Source: Aphelocoma coerulescens
Taxonomy: Eukaryota; Chordata; Aves; Passeriformes; Corvidae
Length of the DNA stretch: 64,000 nt
Assembly (NCBI RefSeq): GCF_041296385.1
Contig: NC_091020.1
Location: 33,491,001 to 33,555,000 of the forward strand
Direction of reading: 5' to 3'
Within the stretch, counting starts at the first letter, position 1, and the number at the start of each line of letters is the position of its first letter. The translations under genes were made by a program, and so were the position numbers. This document shows positions 1-14,000 of this stretch, in pieces. A model generated the notes under the pieces. That model saw only the letters and a program-made list of their open reading frames with translations. It was not told where the DNA came from and ran no database searches.

Positions 1-942
1 GCCCTTCTCCAAAGCAGAAAAGCAGGAGATTTTGCTGAAGCGATAAGGGAATTTATACATTCAGAACAGATCTGCACTATTATGACTCCAACATGTAATG
101 CTGAGGCAATAAAATTTATGACTGTCTTCCTCAGTGCTTTAATGAGGCATTGCAAGGCTCACTGTATATTTGCAAATGTCTTAACAGATAATGATTTTAA
201 AAAGTACTGGAGTACAGCTGCCAGCACAAATGGTCATAACACCAATTATCTTTGCAGGATTTAGTCATTATGTAGAATCAGAGGCAAAACTGAATCACGG
301 GCCAGTTTTCTCCTCCAGTTTGTGAGGGAAGTCAAGGGAACACATTTCTCCAGACCCATCTCCTGTTAGCTTTCCTCTCCACTGCTGGCATAATCCTAGC
401 AATTAAACTGAGCCTCCTGATGAGACTTATTACTTTTAATCCAGCTTGTTACAGGGCATAAGTGGTTTTGCTAATCCGTTTTTGGCACACCTGCTTTTCC
501 CAGCACAGCCCTCCTTGTGATGGGAGCAGGGGTGCTCCGGGAGCACCTGGCACAGGCTCCCTGATGGATGAGTGGCTGACACCCCACTCGAGCGAGTGAT
601 CCTAAATCCACAATCAGCTCAGAGTCATGTGGGACCGGGGAGAGATGGGGAAGGTGAGTGGATTGACAAAATCAATTGTGGAAATAAATTCCTTGCAGAA
701 GACTCTCCATAGCTGTACATCTTTGGGCCTGAAAGGGCAGGAAAGTGGGATGGCCTTTGTTGCCTATCTCCAAGCTCCCCAGACTCTTCCTTGTTTTTTG
801 GAGTGAGTCTGTTTGTTTGGGGAGGAAATGGCAAATGATTAAAACCTTCCATCTCTTCTGTTTCACTGCCAAGCCACGGCCAAAGCCACGGGCTTGTTTA
901 AGGTCAGGCCAGTGTATGGGGGTTTGGGGCATTCCAGAAAGG
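1..942. other. Non-coding, nothing recognised
   Basis: No coding exon, RNA gene or repeat that I recognise. Short open frames on both strands show no family resemblance and no matching splice signals. Confidence 0.5.
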
Positions 943-945
943 TGC

Positions 946-1075
946 AATCATAGAGTCATGGAATGATTTGGGTTGGAAAGGACCTTAAAGATAATCTAGT
1001 TCCAACCCCCTGCCATGGACAGCAATGCCACCCATGAGATCAGCTTGCTCAGGGCCCCAGATGACCTGGCCAATG
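946..1075 (-). repeat. CR1 LINE 3' fragment
   Basis: Contains the reverse complement of the CR1 3' end: an ATCATAGAGTCATGGAATG-like tail, then the TTTGGGTTGGAAAGGACC and CCCCTGCCATGG blocks. CR1 is the dominant bird LINE and is usually truncated at its 5' end, as here. Confidence 0.85.
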
Positions 1076-1942
1076 ACTGATGCTAACTTCTTTTCCCTTA
1101 AATTCAGAATTAAGCAATCAGAAGCAGCAACGTCTCTGTTTCTCAGAAGGACATCTGTGGCACATTGACCTCTTCAACTTCCCCATTTGCTTTTAGAGTG
1201 AAGGGAGAGCCCTTTATGTGTCATTTTTCCTGGGAAACTCAACTAAGAGCAGCCTTTGGCAGAGGATTGCGTCAGCAGCTGAAGGCTGCTCCTGGTTTTC
1301 AAAGCACGGGATCCTGCTGGCTCCTGGGGGGTCCCTATTCCAGCAGCAGTGGGTTTGGGAGACACTGAGGGCTGCTCTGCTAAGCAGTGACTCAGCTCCC
1401 CACTAGAAAGGTCAGAGGTTTACTCATAGGTCGTGATGAAGTCATTAGTCCTGAATTTCCATCATACTGGACGGAATTCAACCAGCTCCCATGGCCTCAG
1501 CGTTCATCTGAGCAATTCCTCTTGGCTGGCTCTGAGTGAAGCCATGGAGAGATGTCAGGACACTGACCTGATCTGCCCTGCACCCCTGCAGCAGCCACAG
1601 TTTACTGCCCAGGTCTGAAGAACAAACCTCCACCATGCTGTCTTGTCTGCTCCCACACCTGAATGGCCAGATAAGGCAGAAACCTGTTTATTAATTTAGC
1701 TTCCAGGTCAGGCATGAAAGGAAAGGATGTGATGAGCTCACTGGCTTAATGTCCTTAGCTGCTTGGGTTGATTTAAGGTATGTGTTTTGGTAAGGTCCAG
1801 AGACCAATTTTTCCTGTCTAATAAAGCAGATAAATGGAAAGGAAACATTTGCCTCAAAATATTTTCTGCAAATGCCCGTGGTTTTTCCCTCTGAAATAAA
1901 TGAGATTTTTATTTTTGTGTCATTCACTTGGATGCACTTCAT

Positions 1943-2100
1943 AGGATCACAGAATAGTTTGGGTTAAAAGGGATCTTTAAAGGTTACTCGGTGCCACCCC
2001 CTGCCATGGGCAGGGACACCTTCCACTATCCCAGGGTGCTCCAAGCCCTGTCCAACCTGGACCTTTCCAGGGATGGGGCAGCCACAGCTTCTTTTCCATC
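1943..2100 (-). repeat. CR1 LINE 3' fragment
   Basis: Reverse-oriented CR1 3' end with GATCACAGAATAGTTTGGG, CTGCCATGGGCAGGGACACC and CAGGGATGGGGCAGCCAC blocks in the family order. Confidence 0.9.
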
Positions 2101-5100
2101 TAGGGACAGAGCTCATGTGAGGCTCTAAATGGTAACATCTTGGTGATTTATTTCAGCTGAAAAATCCTAAAGAGAAGAAAAAAAAGATGCTTTGGGTTGC
2201 ACTTCTCCCCATTCTCATGCCCCAAAAGTTTTCCTTAATCTTAATATTCCATAAACACATTCACCTCAGTATATGGTGCCACTGCAGGATGAAAAAGGCC
2301 TTGAAATAGGTGCTGTATAAACCATGGAAGGCAGAGAAATTCCCAATCCAACCATTAAACACAAGAGGAAATGGTGACAAAATAGCCTGGCAGCTGCCTG
2401 CCCACACCTGAGACCAAACAACACTTCTGGAAGCAAAGATCCCTCAGAAATTCCCATTTTGGATCAGCATCCCACAAGCAGGTAGAATGTGAGCATTAAT
2501 TTGTGGATTGCAACATCCACTGAGGTCAAAGTGAAGACTCAGCTCTTTTATGCACTCATGTTGCTAAGAGCAAGTGTTGCTTTCATTTACCAACCCACAA
2601 ATCCCATGTGTGGTATTATTTCCCTGTTTTTCAGTACTAAGAAATGTGTCTATATAAAACCTCTCAGAAATATTGCTCCAAGGATTCTGTAATTCATTGT
2701 AACTCCCAGCCCTAATAACTACAAGGTGATTTTTCATAGATTTCTAAAATTGGCAGGCTAATATTTCTTGGATCAGTCAAAAAAGAAATACTGCTCTATC
2801 CTTTGCTTATCCTTTCCTCATCAACACGTGTAATTACAAAAACATATTTCCCCAGCCCAGGATTTCAGGATTCCCTGTCAGAGCCATTCTCCCATCCTCC
2901 AGGAGCCAATCTGAATCCTATGACTCCAGGGGAATGTCAACTGATTCATCTCCCATCCCTCATGGCCATAACTTCCATTTCTACCTATCAAATATCTGTC
3001 ACAGCTGGAATGGATGAAAAGCAGAGATATTCTTACAAACCTAAAACTGAAAGGCATTCATACTGAGGAGAAAAAATGAGGATACAGAGGTTTCCATTCT
3101 CCCCAGACAGAGAGGGACAAAGGACCCTCTGAATTCTGGGAGGGAACAGAGCACCAGCTCCAAAAACAAGCAACCTTCTGCTTATGGAGGGCTCTGTCTG
3201 GTTCCACTCACTGCTGTCATTTAATCAACTCACAGGTTTAACCTGCACTGGAAACAGCCACCTGTATGGAAGTCAGGAGTGTGCTGTGCAAAAGAAATGG
3301 GATTCTTAAGCCAAAAAGAGGAAGCCCTTTCCACACAAAGGTTATGGATGCTTTTAATTCCAAAGCCCTGTGTGCCAGGGCTGCAATAATTGATGCTGGA
3401 ACTTGACAAGCCAGATCAGTGATTAATGGTGAGTTTGCTAGTTTTGAACAAAGAGCTGCAGCAGAAGCTAAATCCATTTGCACTCTGTCATGGGAGGGGT
3501 GTGCTTTTAAAAGGACAGGCAGAAATTGGCAGGATGCTTTACAAGGAGTCTGGTGGAGAGCTGGATTTTCTGCATCCTTTAATAACAGCTTAATTTCATT
3601 TAAAGCATGCCACATATTCAGGTTACTACAAGCACAGGGCGGCTTATCTGACAAGTGGTTGTGATGGATCTCCTGTATGTTAAACACTTTGCTTCAGGAA
3701 GTGTCAAAAACATGATTGATTTCCTTTTATCCCTGTGCCGTGGGGAGTTCTGTTGCAATTCCATGCACTTTGTCAGAATTAAAACAAAAAATCCAGGCAG
3801 GCAGTACTGAGCAGCATGGAATGCAGGCAGTGCACGTCATTCCTTTTGGTGGGAAATAAGGGGTGGTACCATTCTCACCTTTTAAAAGATCTTTACCCTC
3901 AGGTGGAGCATCCCTCTGCCTCAATGGTGATCTATTATTTCCAACCCTGCTTTCTTAATAAAAGAGAGATTGTTGGATCTGAAGCCAGGATCAGCCCTGT
4001 AGTGCTGCTAATCCCAGGTATAAACTAATCAAGAGTTAATCCTCGAGTTCTCACTCAGAGAAATTCTCCTGACTTGTGCACACAGGTCAGGATTTGACTA
4101 ATTTGTGATGATACATTAGAGCTGCAGCAGTGATAAATGTGGCAAATGCATTATGAACAGCAGCACCGTGCTGGGATGGTGCCAATGGCATGTTCTCCTC
4201 AGGGATGGCTTTTTGGGAGCACCCTCTGCTCTCCCTGTGGTGCAGGACACGGTCTGTGGTGCCACCATGGCAAGGCAATTGTGTTTTAAAGCAATGGCAC
4301 AAGACTGTCCCGTCAAGCAGGAGGAAACATCACCATCCACATTCTTACCACGTGAACCCAAAGTCAAGGTAATCAGAGCACAGGTTTTCCTTCCCTGCAG
4401 GAATGAATGCCTGTTGCTGAAATATTTTCAACACAGTGAAAGGTTAATGTATGCATTGCCATGCATGTAATTAACACTACTTCTCTTGTAGCACACCACC
4501 TTTTAAAATTAGCATTGCTTTTGTCCATTTTGTCGCAGGAGCTGGCATTTCCCTTAATTTTGTTCATATCTTTGATTTACAGCAGTGGTTTTCTGTCCTC
4601 CACACGTGTATCTGCAACCCAGGCAGAAATCTCATTTCTGAGCCTGAGCTGCTTTCTCAGTCGGTGCTTCAGGGGCACCTGGTGGTGCCCAGCACAGGGA
4701 GTGCTCCCGAGGCAGCCTGCGGGCAGGGAAGGGTGCTCTGCCCCTGTTCCCTCTGCACCCACAGCACCCAGGGCCTCCCTGCAAGCCTCCTGCCACTCCA
4801 TGCCTGCAGCTTGAGATGCAGCAGCTCCTCTCTGCCAGTTCAGCCCCTTGCCAAAGCCCTGCATCATCCCGAGATGCCTTAACCCACCCTGCCCCTCCAT
4901 CCCAGGTCCCATCTCAGCTCCTCTTTGACATTTTGACATTTTTGGTTCATCTGCTGAGCTGCTCCTGCTGCTGACGTGTGTCAGTGCTCCCAAGGGATGT
5001 CAGCCGATTGCTGTGCTGCAGCTTCAGCTTCTTCTGTAATGATCAAGGCTTTATGAGACCCTGACTAGGAGCTGACTCAATTCAGGGTTTGATTGGAGCC

Positions 5101-7434
5101 TTCACTCCATTTAATATTTGGATGCTCAGTGTTGGAAGCAAAGCCATCCCCAGGCAGATGCTGACTGCAAGCGTGTCACTGTCCTGGGTCATGCTTCATC
5201 TCAGTCTCCTTGAATCCACAAACTCCATAAAAATGAAGGGTAAGACCATTTCCTGGTCCATGTTTTTATCTTTTGACAGGTTTTTGAGCAGGCTTTCAGG
5301 TGTCACCAGCCCGAATGGCAGCACGTTGTCTTTCTCGAATCAATGCTCATTTCCTGATCAGATGTCAGAGTCCTCCTTTTCCTGTTCCACACTTTGTCCT
5401 TGTGATCCCAGGGCTGCTGTGGGGGGCCTGGGACGGGGAAAGCACAGCCTGTCACGGGTGTTTGTAGCCAGGAATGGAGAGGGAAAGCAAGGGGAATACT
5501 TGGAGGCTGTTTTATTCCATCCTGCTGTTTGTTTCCTCCTTCTTCTGGCCCTGCTCCTCCACAAAAACAATCCAGGCTGGGGAGGCTTAACAGCCCTCCC
5601 ATGGCTTGGTGGTGGAGGTACATATGGGACTGGAAATGCCCGTAGGAGAAGGAGGACACCATAAAACCATTCCTCTCCTCCTGCTATTCCCATCACTGCA
5701 TTACCCTCCACAATAGGGGCCATGAGTGCCCTGCTATGGGAGTTCCGTCCCTGCAGACAGGATGCATCACTCCCTTCCAAGCCCATGAGGAGTTTCAAAG
5801 TCAAAGTATTGGGAGAAAGAGAGAGGAAAAGGGTCCTTTCCTATTGTAGTTTACTGAATTATTTTTCACCATCATAGAAAAAAAAATACAAGGGAGGAGA
5901 AGGCTTTTAAAAGACCAAAAGAAATAAACATCAACTGAAGTTGCATTGCTCCAGTTGTCAGACTTAGAATTTTTAATACTTTTAACATATCTGAAATGCC
6001 TCTGGAAACCCAAAGGCCTTCTTGGGTTTTTTGTGTTTCCTTTTAGCTTGATGAAAAATGAGCAAAAGCCCATGTTTTTGTTTTTCCAGCCTAACACAAA
6101 AGTTCTCTAAACAAGGAGGAATATCCAGGTCAACAAAGCAGGAACAGGCTGCACCATGGAAAAATAAAACATCAGCTCAGTTTCCAGAGAGGTGAAGAAT
6201 CAAAGGCCTTGTCCCTGCCAGGAATTCCCGTCTCCCAGAGAAACTCAACAAATTCAAAAAAGACCAGCAGAAAACTCTCTAAAAGGGGGTTTTATTTTTG
6301 TTCCCCATGGGAAAAGGGGATTTTACATCCTCTGCCTCTTGCAAAAACCCTACATTTTCCTAACTGAAAGCTGGATACGTTTTCAGTGTGTTTTCAGTGC
6401 TTTACAAATCATTTTGCATTTTACTCTCCCTTGTTCCCCTGCCACGGGAAGGGCTGCATTTTTGATTTATATTTCATAGGGGTAGGTGATGATACTTTAA
6501 GTCATCTTGGAAAGCTGTTAGCACAAGGAGTCCTGCTAGAACATAATCCTCTGCAGAAACTGCCTCTTCATGAGAGCTATTTGCAGGCTGGATCCCACCA
6601 GCAGGGCTGGGCCAAATCACAGCCAGTCATAAAATATGATCCTTAGGTCTGTTCTTTCCCTAAATTGACTATCTTAAGGCAGAAATCCTTCAGCAGGTAT
6701 TTTAGCCAGGGACTAATGATATTTTATCCCAGTTGAGTAACCCCACTCCCACTCATAAAACTCCACGTTATCTCAAAAAGCAGCCCTCTGGATTTAGTTG
6801 TGCTTAGTCAGTAAAGCCCAGCCTATTTATTTTTGTTCTTGTCCTGAAAGTATTCACTAAATTCAAACACTTAATGAGAATTGCACCAAACCAAAATTAT
6901 TTTTTAAAAGCTGTAATAATAAAGGGTATCTGGAAGTCTTCCAAGTATTTCTTAGGAAAATTCTTTCAAATTCATATGCATTAAGAAAAGCACTTTTCAT
7001 TCCAAGCACACTGACAAAAAAAAAAAAAACTAGAGCTGGGAAAAATATTTTGGATTTGGTAAAGGGTGGCAGCTTTTTCTTTACTTTTTTAATAGTTCAG
7101 TAAAGACCAACTTGTAAAAATAATTTTCAAAATCAACTGCAGAACAACCCTGACTGAATTACAGCAACAAAAACCAAGTTAAACAGCACCTTCCTCGGCA
7201 ATTTGCAGTGAGAACATCAGGCTAGTGCAGCAAACACATTTATTTGTGCTCCACATATTGTTCTACATTTCAGCAGTGGCCAAGGTGAGCATATTTATTC
7301 GAGGAGCTGATGCTGTCACCCTTCCTTGGCTGGCATCTAAGAAATTGCACATAATTACTGGAAAATACAAGGTGGGAAGGAGCTCCTCTTCCTTGGCTTG
7401 AAAACCTAAATCATGACTTGTCCTTCAAATCCCA
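2101..7434. other. Non-coding, nothing recognised
   Basis: No gene supported. A minus-strand open frame at 4577-4993 and plus-strand frames at 4461-4814 and 5089-5664 are moderately long, but none looks like a known protein and none is bounded by convincing splice sites. An A-run at about 7016-7029 is the only simple repeat of note. Confidence 0.45.
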
Positions 7435-7556
7435 GAATCACAGAATGGTTTGGGTTGGAAGGGACCTTAAAGATCATCTTGTTCCAATTCCCTGCCATGG
7501 GCAGGGACACCTTCCACTATCCCAGGTTGCTCCAAGCCCTGTCTAACCTGGCCTTG
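7435..7556 (-). repeat. CR1 LINE 3' fragment
   Basis: Close match to the reverse-complement CR1 3' end, with AATCACAGAATGGTTTGGG, GGAAGGGACCTTAAAGATC and GGGCAGGGACACCTTCCAC blocks. It is among the better preserved CR1 ends in the window. Confidence 0.92.
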
Positions 7557-10500
7557 GTATTGATCACTGGGAGGAAATTCACGTAAACAAAAAATTCATG
7601 GCTCCAAAGATGTGTTTTCCTCCTTCTTTGCTCCACCTTGGCTGCCCATGTCCAGCTTTAAGTGCTACTGCATCCTTCTGCAGCTGCCAGGACCTTTTTC
7701 AGGCATTAGGCACAGAGAGCAGCTGGAGCTGTGAGAGGGGGCCCAGCAGGAAAAGAGTCTCCCAAATGCCTCCTCCATTGATTTTCCTCTTTTTTGCTGG
7801 ATCCTATTTTAGCCTTTTTATGACACTGGCAGCTGTAATAAAATATGCAAAGTCATGAAACTCTCAGGACTGCCTTGAGCTCATCCAGTTTGGCACAAAG
7901 GCCAGCAAAGAGCAGAATTTCCTCCCTGATGGACGTGCAAAAAATGCTCCTTTCCAAAGCAGGAGAGCCACAAAATGCTGTAGAAAATCCCACCAGGCAT
8001 CACCGAGGACAGGGCAACCCCTCTTGTGGATTAAGAACAGTTGAGAGCAGCAGGATTGTAAAGAACAGGAAGATGCAGGAGGTGGGGAAGCTCCAGCCTC
8101 TTTTACATGGTCTGTAAAAATAAATTCATAAATAAAAAATTGTCTCCGGGTGACCTCATTGGCCTTGCTTTCATCTGTAGACATTGCAAATTGGGAACAA
8201 CAAGACACTTCAGCAAATTGGAAAAGTCATTGAAATAGAAAGAAGAGGGAAACTGTTTCAAGCAGAACATTGTTATTTTTGTCAAGTGTTTACCAAAATA
8301 CAAGCGGAAAAATTATTTTGAAAATTCATCTAGCTCTGGCATCACTCAAAGCTCAGAGAGGGCAAGGGGGATGTGAAGTAGTTTTTGTGTAGATGTGATT
8401 TACTCTATGTTAGAGATGGATGTAGACTGTCTGACTTCATCAGGTTAATTAATTATATGCTAGCCTGAGTCAGATTAGGTAATTGCATTTCTGATTGATC
8501 AGCGGTCTTACCAGAAGGTGGATGCAAGCCAGATATCTTAAAATATCCCCACTATTCCACTTGCTTCCAAATAGGTGTTTTAGCTTTGAATTTAAGGTCA
8601 GAGCAGCTCCTAACAAAGCAACAAGCCCCAGTTTCTCAGTGTGGTGATGCCTTCTGGGCTATCTGAAGTACAGATGCGTTAACAGGAGGGAAGTTCTGCC
8701 TTAGCAAAGAGGGGCACCACTCTGAGGTAATTACAGATACATCTCTTGAATGTCAGTGCCTTGCTGTAACAGATCTACATGCGAGAGTGGGGGGGTTATA
8801 AATAAAATGGCACTTGGCACATCTCTCACTGCAGCAGGGAACAGGGCTGTCATGCAAACATATCCTCACGGTACCTCGGAGGATCTGCAGAGCCACGGGA
8901 GCAGCCTGGCTGACACTGTCATGTCCCACTTCTGGAGATGTGTTAACCAACCCTGAATTTGTTCTGATCCTATTCTGGCTTTGCTGTACCTAGAAGAGAA
9001 GAACTCTGGGTCACGAGCTTCTACCTTATAATTGTAACATATGGGCTCAAGAAGTGCCTGGCATCCTCTGTGGGAAATTCAAGGAACGAGCTGTAGTGAC
9101 ACTGCTTGCTAAATGCTGCAAGGAGATCACTGGAATTCATTGCTATTTTCATACCTCTGTGACAGGGGAAACTGATTCAAGGCACTTTGAAAATGTAGCT
9201 GATTTGCTCTGAAGGCTGAGACAATACAGGCTGAGAGCAAAGGCCAAGAGCAAATTCTTTCCGAGGAAGCTGAGCATGTGTTAGATATGCAGGGACCTTC
9301 TAAATCAGTGGGTAATGCAACTGCTGCAGCAAACGCCCCTTGCACAGACTCTTTCCTTTCCAGGATTCAGAAGGTTTTGAAGCTGGATTTTGCCAACCTC
9401 ACCGTTCTTGTCCCCTCTGCATTTCAGGTTCTCCACCCAGCAAGAAAAACGAAATAATTAAATATTCTGAAAAAGAAAAAAAAGAACGGCTAGCAGGAAC
9501 TAAGGAGATTATCAACTCGGATAGAGAGCAATCCCCTTTAAAATGTCTGTCTTTGATATGCATCCCTCGAGGTACATATAAGGCAGCCCCTATTGAAATT
9601 GGTGGCAATTAGGCACTTAGGTACCTCGGTGGTACCTCAGCCTTCCCATTCCCCAGCAGTTGGAACAAAAGCTTTTGAGTTCGAGCCCCTGCAGGAAGAA
9701 TTAGTTTGGGAAAGGGAAATGGGTTTACAAGTTGTGAACTCAGACAAGGACATTCAAACAACAAAAACCTGGCGGACTCCTTTGTTCAGTCACAAAAGCC
9801 AACCACCATTTGGCTGAAACCTTCGGTTTTTCCACTGCAGCTCCTCAAAGGAGCTTTTGGAAGGTCAATTTGCAAGAAGCAGATAAAACCAGCTGCCAGT
9901 AAGGAAATGCCATCTCATAGTGGGGAAAGGATGTGCTGGGAAGGGAGCGCAGATGCTGGGGCTTAGCAGGACCAAAAACTGTCCCCACCATCAAGTAGGA
10001 GCTGAGTGAGGGCATGAAGCTCCTGCAGCAACTGTTCTGTGGGAGAACCTGCCCATGCTGGGGCTTCACAAGAGCATGAGAGAACCAAGAAGTTCTTTAC
10101 CAACACAAGCTTTTATTAGAGAAACAGCACAGACCACTTCTTGCTGGTTGCCTTCCTCTGCTTCTCTCCCTTTCCCCAAAAAGACACACGGTTTGTGCTC
10201 TCTCTTTACTGCACAGCTTCTCCCCCAGACTTTCTTCCTCACCCAAAACCTTGCTGAAGATGAAGGAGACAGGACTTACAGAAGCAGACGCTTTTGAAGA
10301 AAGCTTAAAGGAAACTTCTGAACAGCCTGGCTGGGTAAATGCTGAGAAGAATGTGAGTATCTGCCTGCCTATGTCTGAAAATGGAAAGGATGGGAAGGAA
10401 CTGTTCAAGGTGTTTCAGGAGGTTATAAATAAAAATAATGAGATGGGATTTCAGAGAGAAATGTTAAGGCTGAATAGCAACGGGAATTTCCTGACACTGG

Positions 10501-10952
10501 GTGCTTCCAGTGGTTCCTAATGGTTTCTTAAGGAAAAGTGATGGATGAGTTCTCAGTGAAGGCATGAAGTGGAGAAGAGACTGAGAAATGCCCATCAGGC
10601 AACACCACACCACTGGGCAGAGGTGGCAGACTCAGTCCTCCTCCACCTCCCCTAAGTCCTTTTTACTAAAAGTAATGTTACCCTAAGGCAGGTCCCCAAC
10701 CAGCCAGAAGCAACCAAATTTTTGTCACACAAATGCAGAAGCTGGGAGTCTCACTGAAGTGTGTGATCCATGCTTAGCAAGGTTTCTGCTAAATTCAGTT
10801 TACTAAAGTTCCTGAATCTGGTTATAGAGCTACTCCTTTCCAGATGTTGGTTATATCAGCATTTTTAGCCTGCAGTTAGAAAACCCCGCATTACAAAGAA
10901 ACCATGGTTTTTGCATAGGTTCAGCAATAAAATCACAGGCCAGTTTTGAACA
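7557..10952. other. Non-coding, possible AT-rich regulatory cluster
   Basis: No coding exon recognised. Around 8440-8500 there is a cluster of homeodomain-type cores (TTAATTAATTA, GGTAATTGCA, TGATTGATCAG), which often marks conserved enhancers in vertebrate intergenic DNA. Conservation cannot be judged from one sequence. Confidence 0.35.
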
Positions 10953-11000
10953 ATTCCAGGGATGGGGCAGCCACAGCTTCTCTGAGCAACCTGTGCCATT
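10953..11000 (-). repeat. Short CR1 fragment
   Basis: A 45-bp remnant with the CAGGGATGGGGCAGCCACAG and CTCTGAGCAACCTGTGCCA blocks of the CR1 3' region, reverse orientation. Confidence 0.75.
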
Positions 11001-14000
11001 TTCCTTTTAAATGTAGCCCAAGGTAGGAGGAAAACCAGGAAAATTAATGTTTCTGCACTTGTCACACGCTTTATACACGAGATTTATGAACCACACCATC
11101 TGCACATGCACCAGCCCCAACCACATGAGAGCTGGATCCTCTCCAACAGTCTGTTCCTGACTTAGCAAGTGACCTTAAAATTGTCAATCTGTGCATTAAA
11201 ATCGATATAATAAATTAATTTTTTTTGAGTACTTCATTATCTGTCCCTCAAAGCTGTGATGCAGATGTTGGAAATTAAGTAAAATTTATAACAGATTCGA
11301 TTCTGCATCAAACAAATCACGTTAAACCTAATGCCAGGTTCCTGGACTAGGCATGTACCTTCTTGTTCAGAATTTGGGCCTTTTCCTATGGACCTGAAAT
11401 CAGATTTTGTCTCAGTGCTGTTTTCAGAAGGGAGGCCAGAGAGATGCAGCTGTATCTTTAGCCTCTGCCACTACAGCTGGGACCTTGTATTTGTGATGCA
11501 CTGTGCTATAGGATTAGGTAAATAAGACAGTTCAGCTTTCGTACTCCCGAAAGAGAAGACAGGTGCCCAGAGATGCTTGGAAGCATCCCTGTTCCTCATT
11601 TGAATGTTGAAGCACCACTTTCTAAATCCATAACACTCAACTTGTTCAGAGAAAACCAAGTGCAAAGACAGCTGTGTGATAAAGTTGTGTGCTATTGGCT
11701 CTCCAAAAGCCAAAGGGTTTTTTTCCCAAAGCCTGTTACAATTGTTCCGGGTGTTGGATCTCATCCTGAAAGATCCCAGTGATGAAACATATAAATATCA
11801 AAGGAGGGATTACATTTACTGTAACTTCAGAGTCTTTTCCCTGCTGCCTTCAGGTGGATTTAGAAATGCTTGTTTAGTTTTCATTCGCTATAGGTTTTAA
11901 TCTCCCCAGACAACAACAGCATGTTACTTACAAATTACTAAAATGGCAAAAATATTTCTCCTCCACACTGGTCACCAGTGAAATTCTTAACATAAAAAAA
12001 AAGCAAGAGGGAATAAGTTATTTAAGTAACTTTACAGCAACAAAATACAAGTCTGATTAACCACATACTCTCCTTTTCTCCAGCTGCTAAAAATATGTAT
12101 AAAAACTTCAGTGCTGCACAGTAGAATGTTGGGTATTGCAATAAGCTGGAATGGCTTGGCTGTACACAGAGAGTGTAATGACTTGTCTAATGTCAAAGAG
12201 CAAATCAAAATTACTCCAAGGAAAAGGACGTGGGCATTCACACCTGTCACTGTGTGCCCTGCCCACAGAGGTGATGATGGAAGAGCAAATTCCTGCACCA
12301 CTTTTTTCTAAAAGTGTCCTGAAAACGTCGAAATGCGTCACTACTTAACACTTGTCCTATTAGTAAATATGAATGTCAATGAAATGTTAATGTGACATTT
12401 TACCACAATCAGGGCATTAATTTAATTATGTAAAGATCCTCATTAATTAGGTTCTCTAATTGCTAAGTTTTTTTGCTTCCTACGCCTGAAATTATTAGTA
12501 GGATCTTTCTGCAATAGTTTCCATTCCAGTATCAGTGTAAAGCCCCTGGACCCACAACGTTCTCTATGACCCATTTAATAAAGTGAATTACCTTCACAGC
12601 CATCAGTGACAGAAGTGTTTGGAGTTTGTCATTGTACCTCCTACTTTGGATTAAAAAAACCCACCTCTTAACCAGGTAGCCTGAACTAACTTTCCATGAT
12701 TTTACAGAATATCTTTATAAGGAGAAAAGCTTTCATGCATGATCCAAAATATATTCGACAACAGTGTTTTTTATCTCTGTTTTGCACCAAACTACCTGCT
12801 CTATCTGCTGGGAAGGTGAACAGAAGATTTTGCCAACCTGTTTATGATAAATGTGTTAAAAACAAGTAGACGCTGAAAAAATTTCCAGGCTTGGTAGAGG
12901 ACCATGTATTTTTTTGCTTCAAATTCAGCAGTGTGGGGATGTGTTTCTATACATTAACCAGAAGTCTGGTTGCATATTCCACACTTGAAGTCCAGCAACA
13001 GAAGCTCCCATATCCATCAGTGACAAGGCCATTGTTTGCTTTTCCCCATAAATTCCAAGTGGTCTCTACAGCAGCCAAAAGCACCATCCCAGGATAAAAT
13101 GTTATTTTTCTTTCACTTTAGCAAATAGATACCCAGGAGGGTGGAGGGCTGGGTTCCTGTGTTGTCAGAAAAATTCATTTCCAGCTGATGATGACAGGGA
13201 GCAGAGAACTGTGTGATGATAAACCATCAATTTTCCTTGCTTTGAGGAGCTCAGCACCATGGTGAGCGCAGGGAAATTCAGCAGCAGTTGAGGTTTGGAG
13301 CTGGAGGGCTGTGTGTCCATGGGGTAATTAAGCACACAAATCCTCTGATCCATGGCTGCTTGTCAGCCGTGTGCTCCAGTGCACAGATTATCGTGCAGAG
13401 AGGGAACACCAGGGAATGTCAGTCAGAAACTGCTGCTTCTGTCTGTCTGTCCTGTGGGAGCTGAGGAAGTTCATCAGCACGCTGGGGCTCCTTGCAGGGA
13501 ACACCAGGATGCAATGGGGACACCAGGATGCGCAGGAAGTGGGATCTGCACGTCCTTTCTGCATGAAGAGACCACAGCCCCACCAGCTCTGTCCCCACCA
13601 CCTCCTTCTCGTTTGTTTTCCCATTTTATTCTTGTTCTTTCAGGTGGAAATGACTAACTCCTTCCAAAGGATGCTGGTGGAGAACAACTTATTTATGTCC
13701 CTTGCCCAGCTGGCCAGAGTCTGTGCAGGAAATGCAGGTGATTTATCAGAGGCTGTCCACAGACATGGGAGATGGGCTTCCTGCACAGCTCAGGGGCTCT
13801 TCCCTTCTTTTATTTCCTCTCCTTTTTCACTCTTCCCTTTTTATGAGGGTTTCCAAATTCCTTTCCAAGGGCTCCAGTCATGTTGCTGTAAAATTACTGA
13901 TTCCTGTGATACCTAACAAAGCGTTCTGCCCCTTTCAATGCAATTTTTCTCCTGCATCTCTGTGTTTGCTTACATCTCTCCCAGTTCACAGCCTGCATCC

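Noticed and set aside
4577..4993. 138-aa minus-strand frame
   Set aside because: Low-complexity Gly/Ala/Glu composition with no recognisable family or splice context.
13371..13916. 181-aa plus-strand frame with a possible internal exon
   Set aside because: A TTTCAG acceptor-like site is present, but no donor partner or homology supports an exon.
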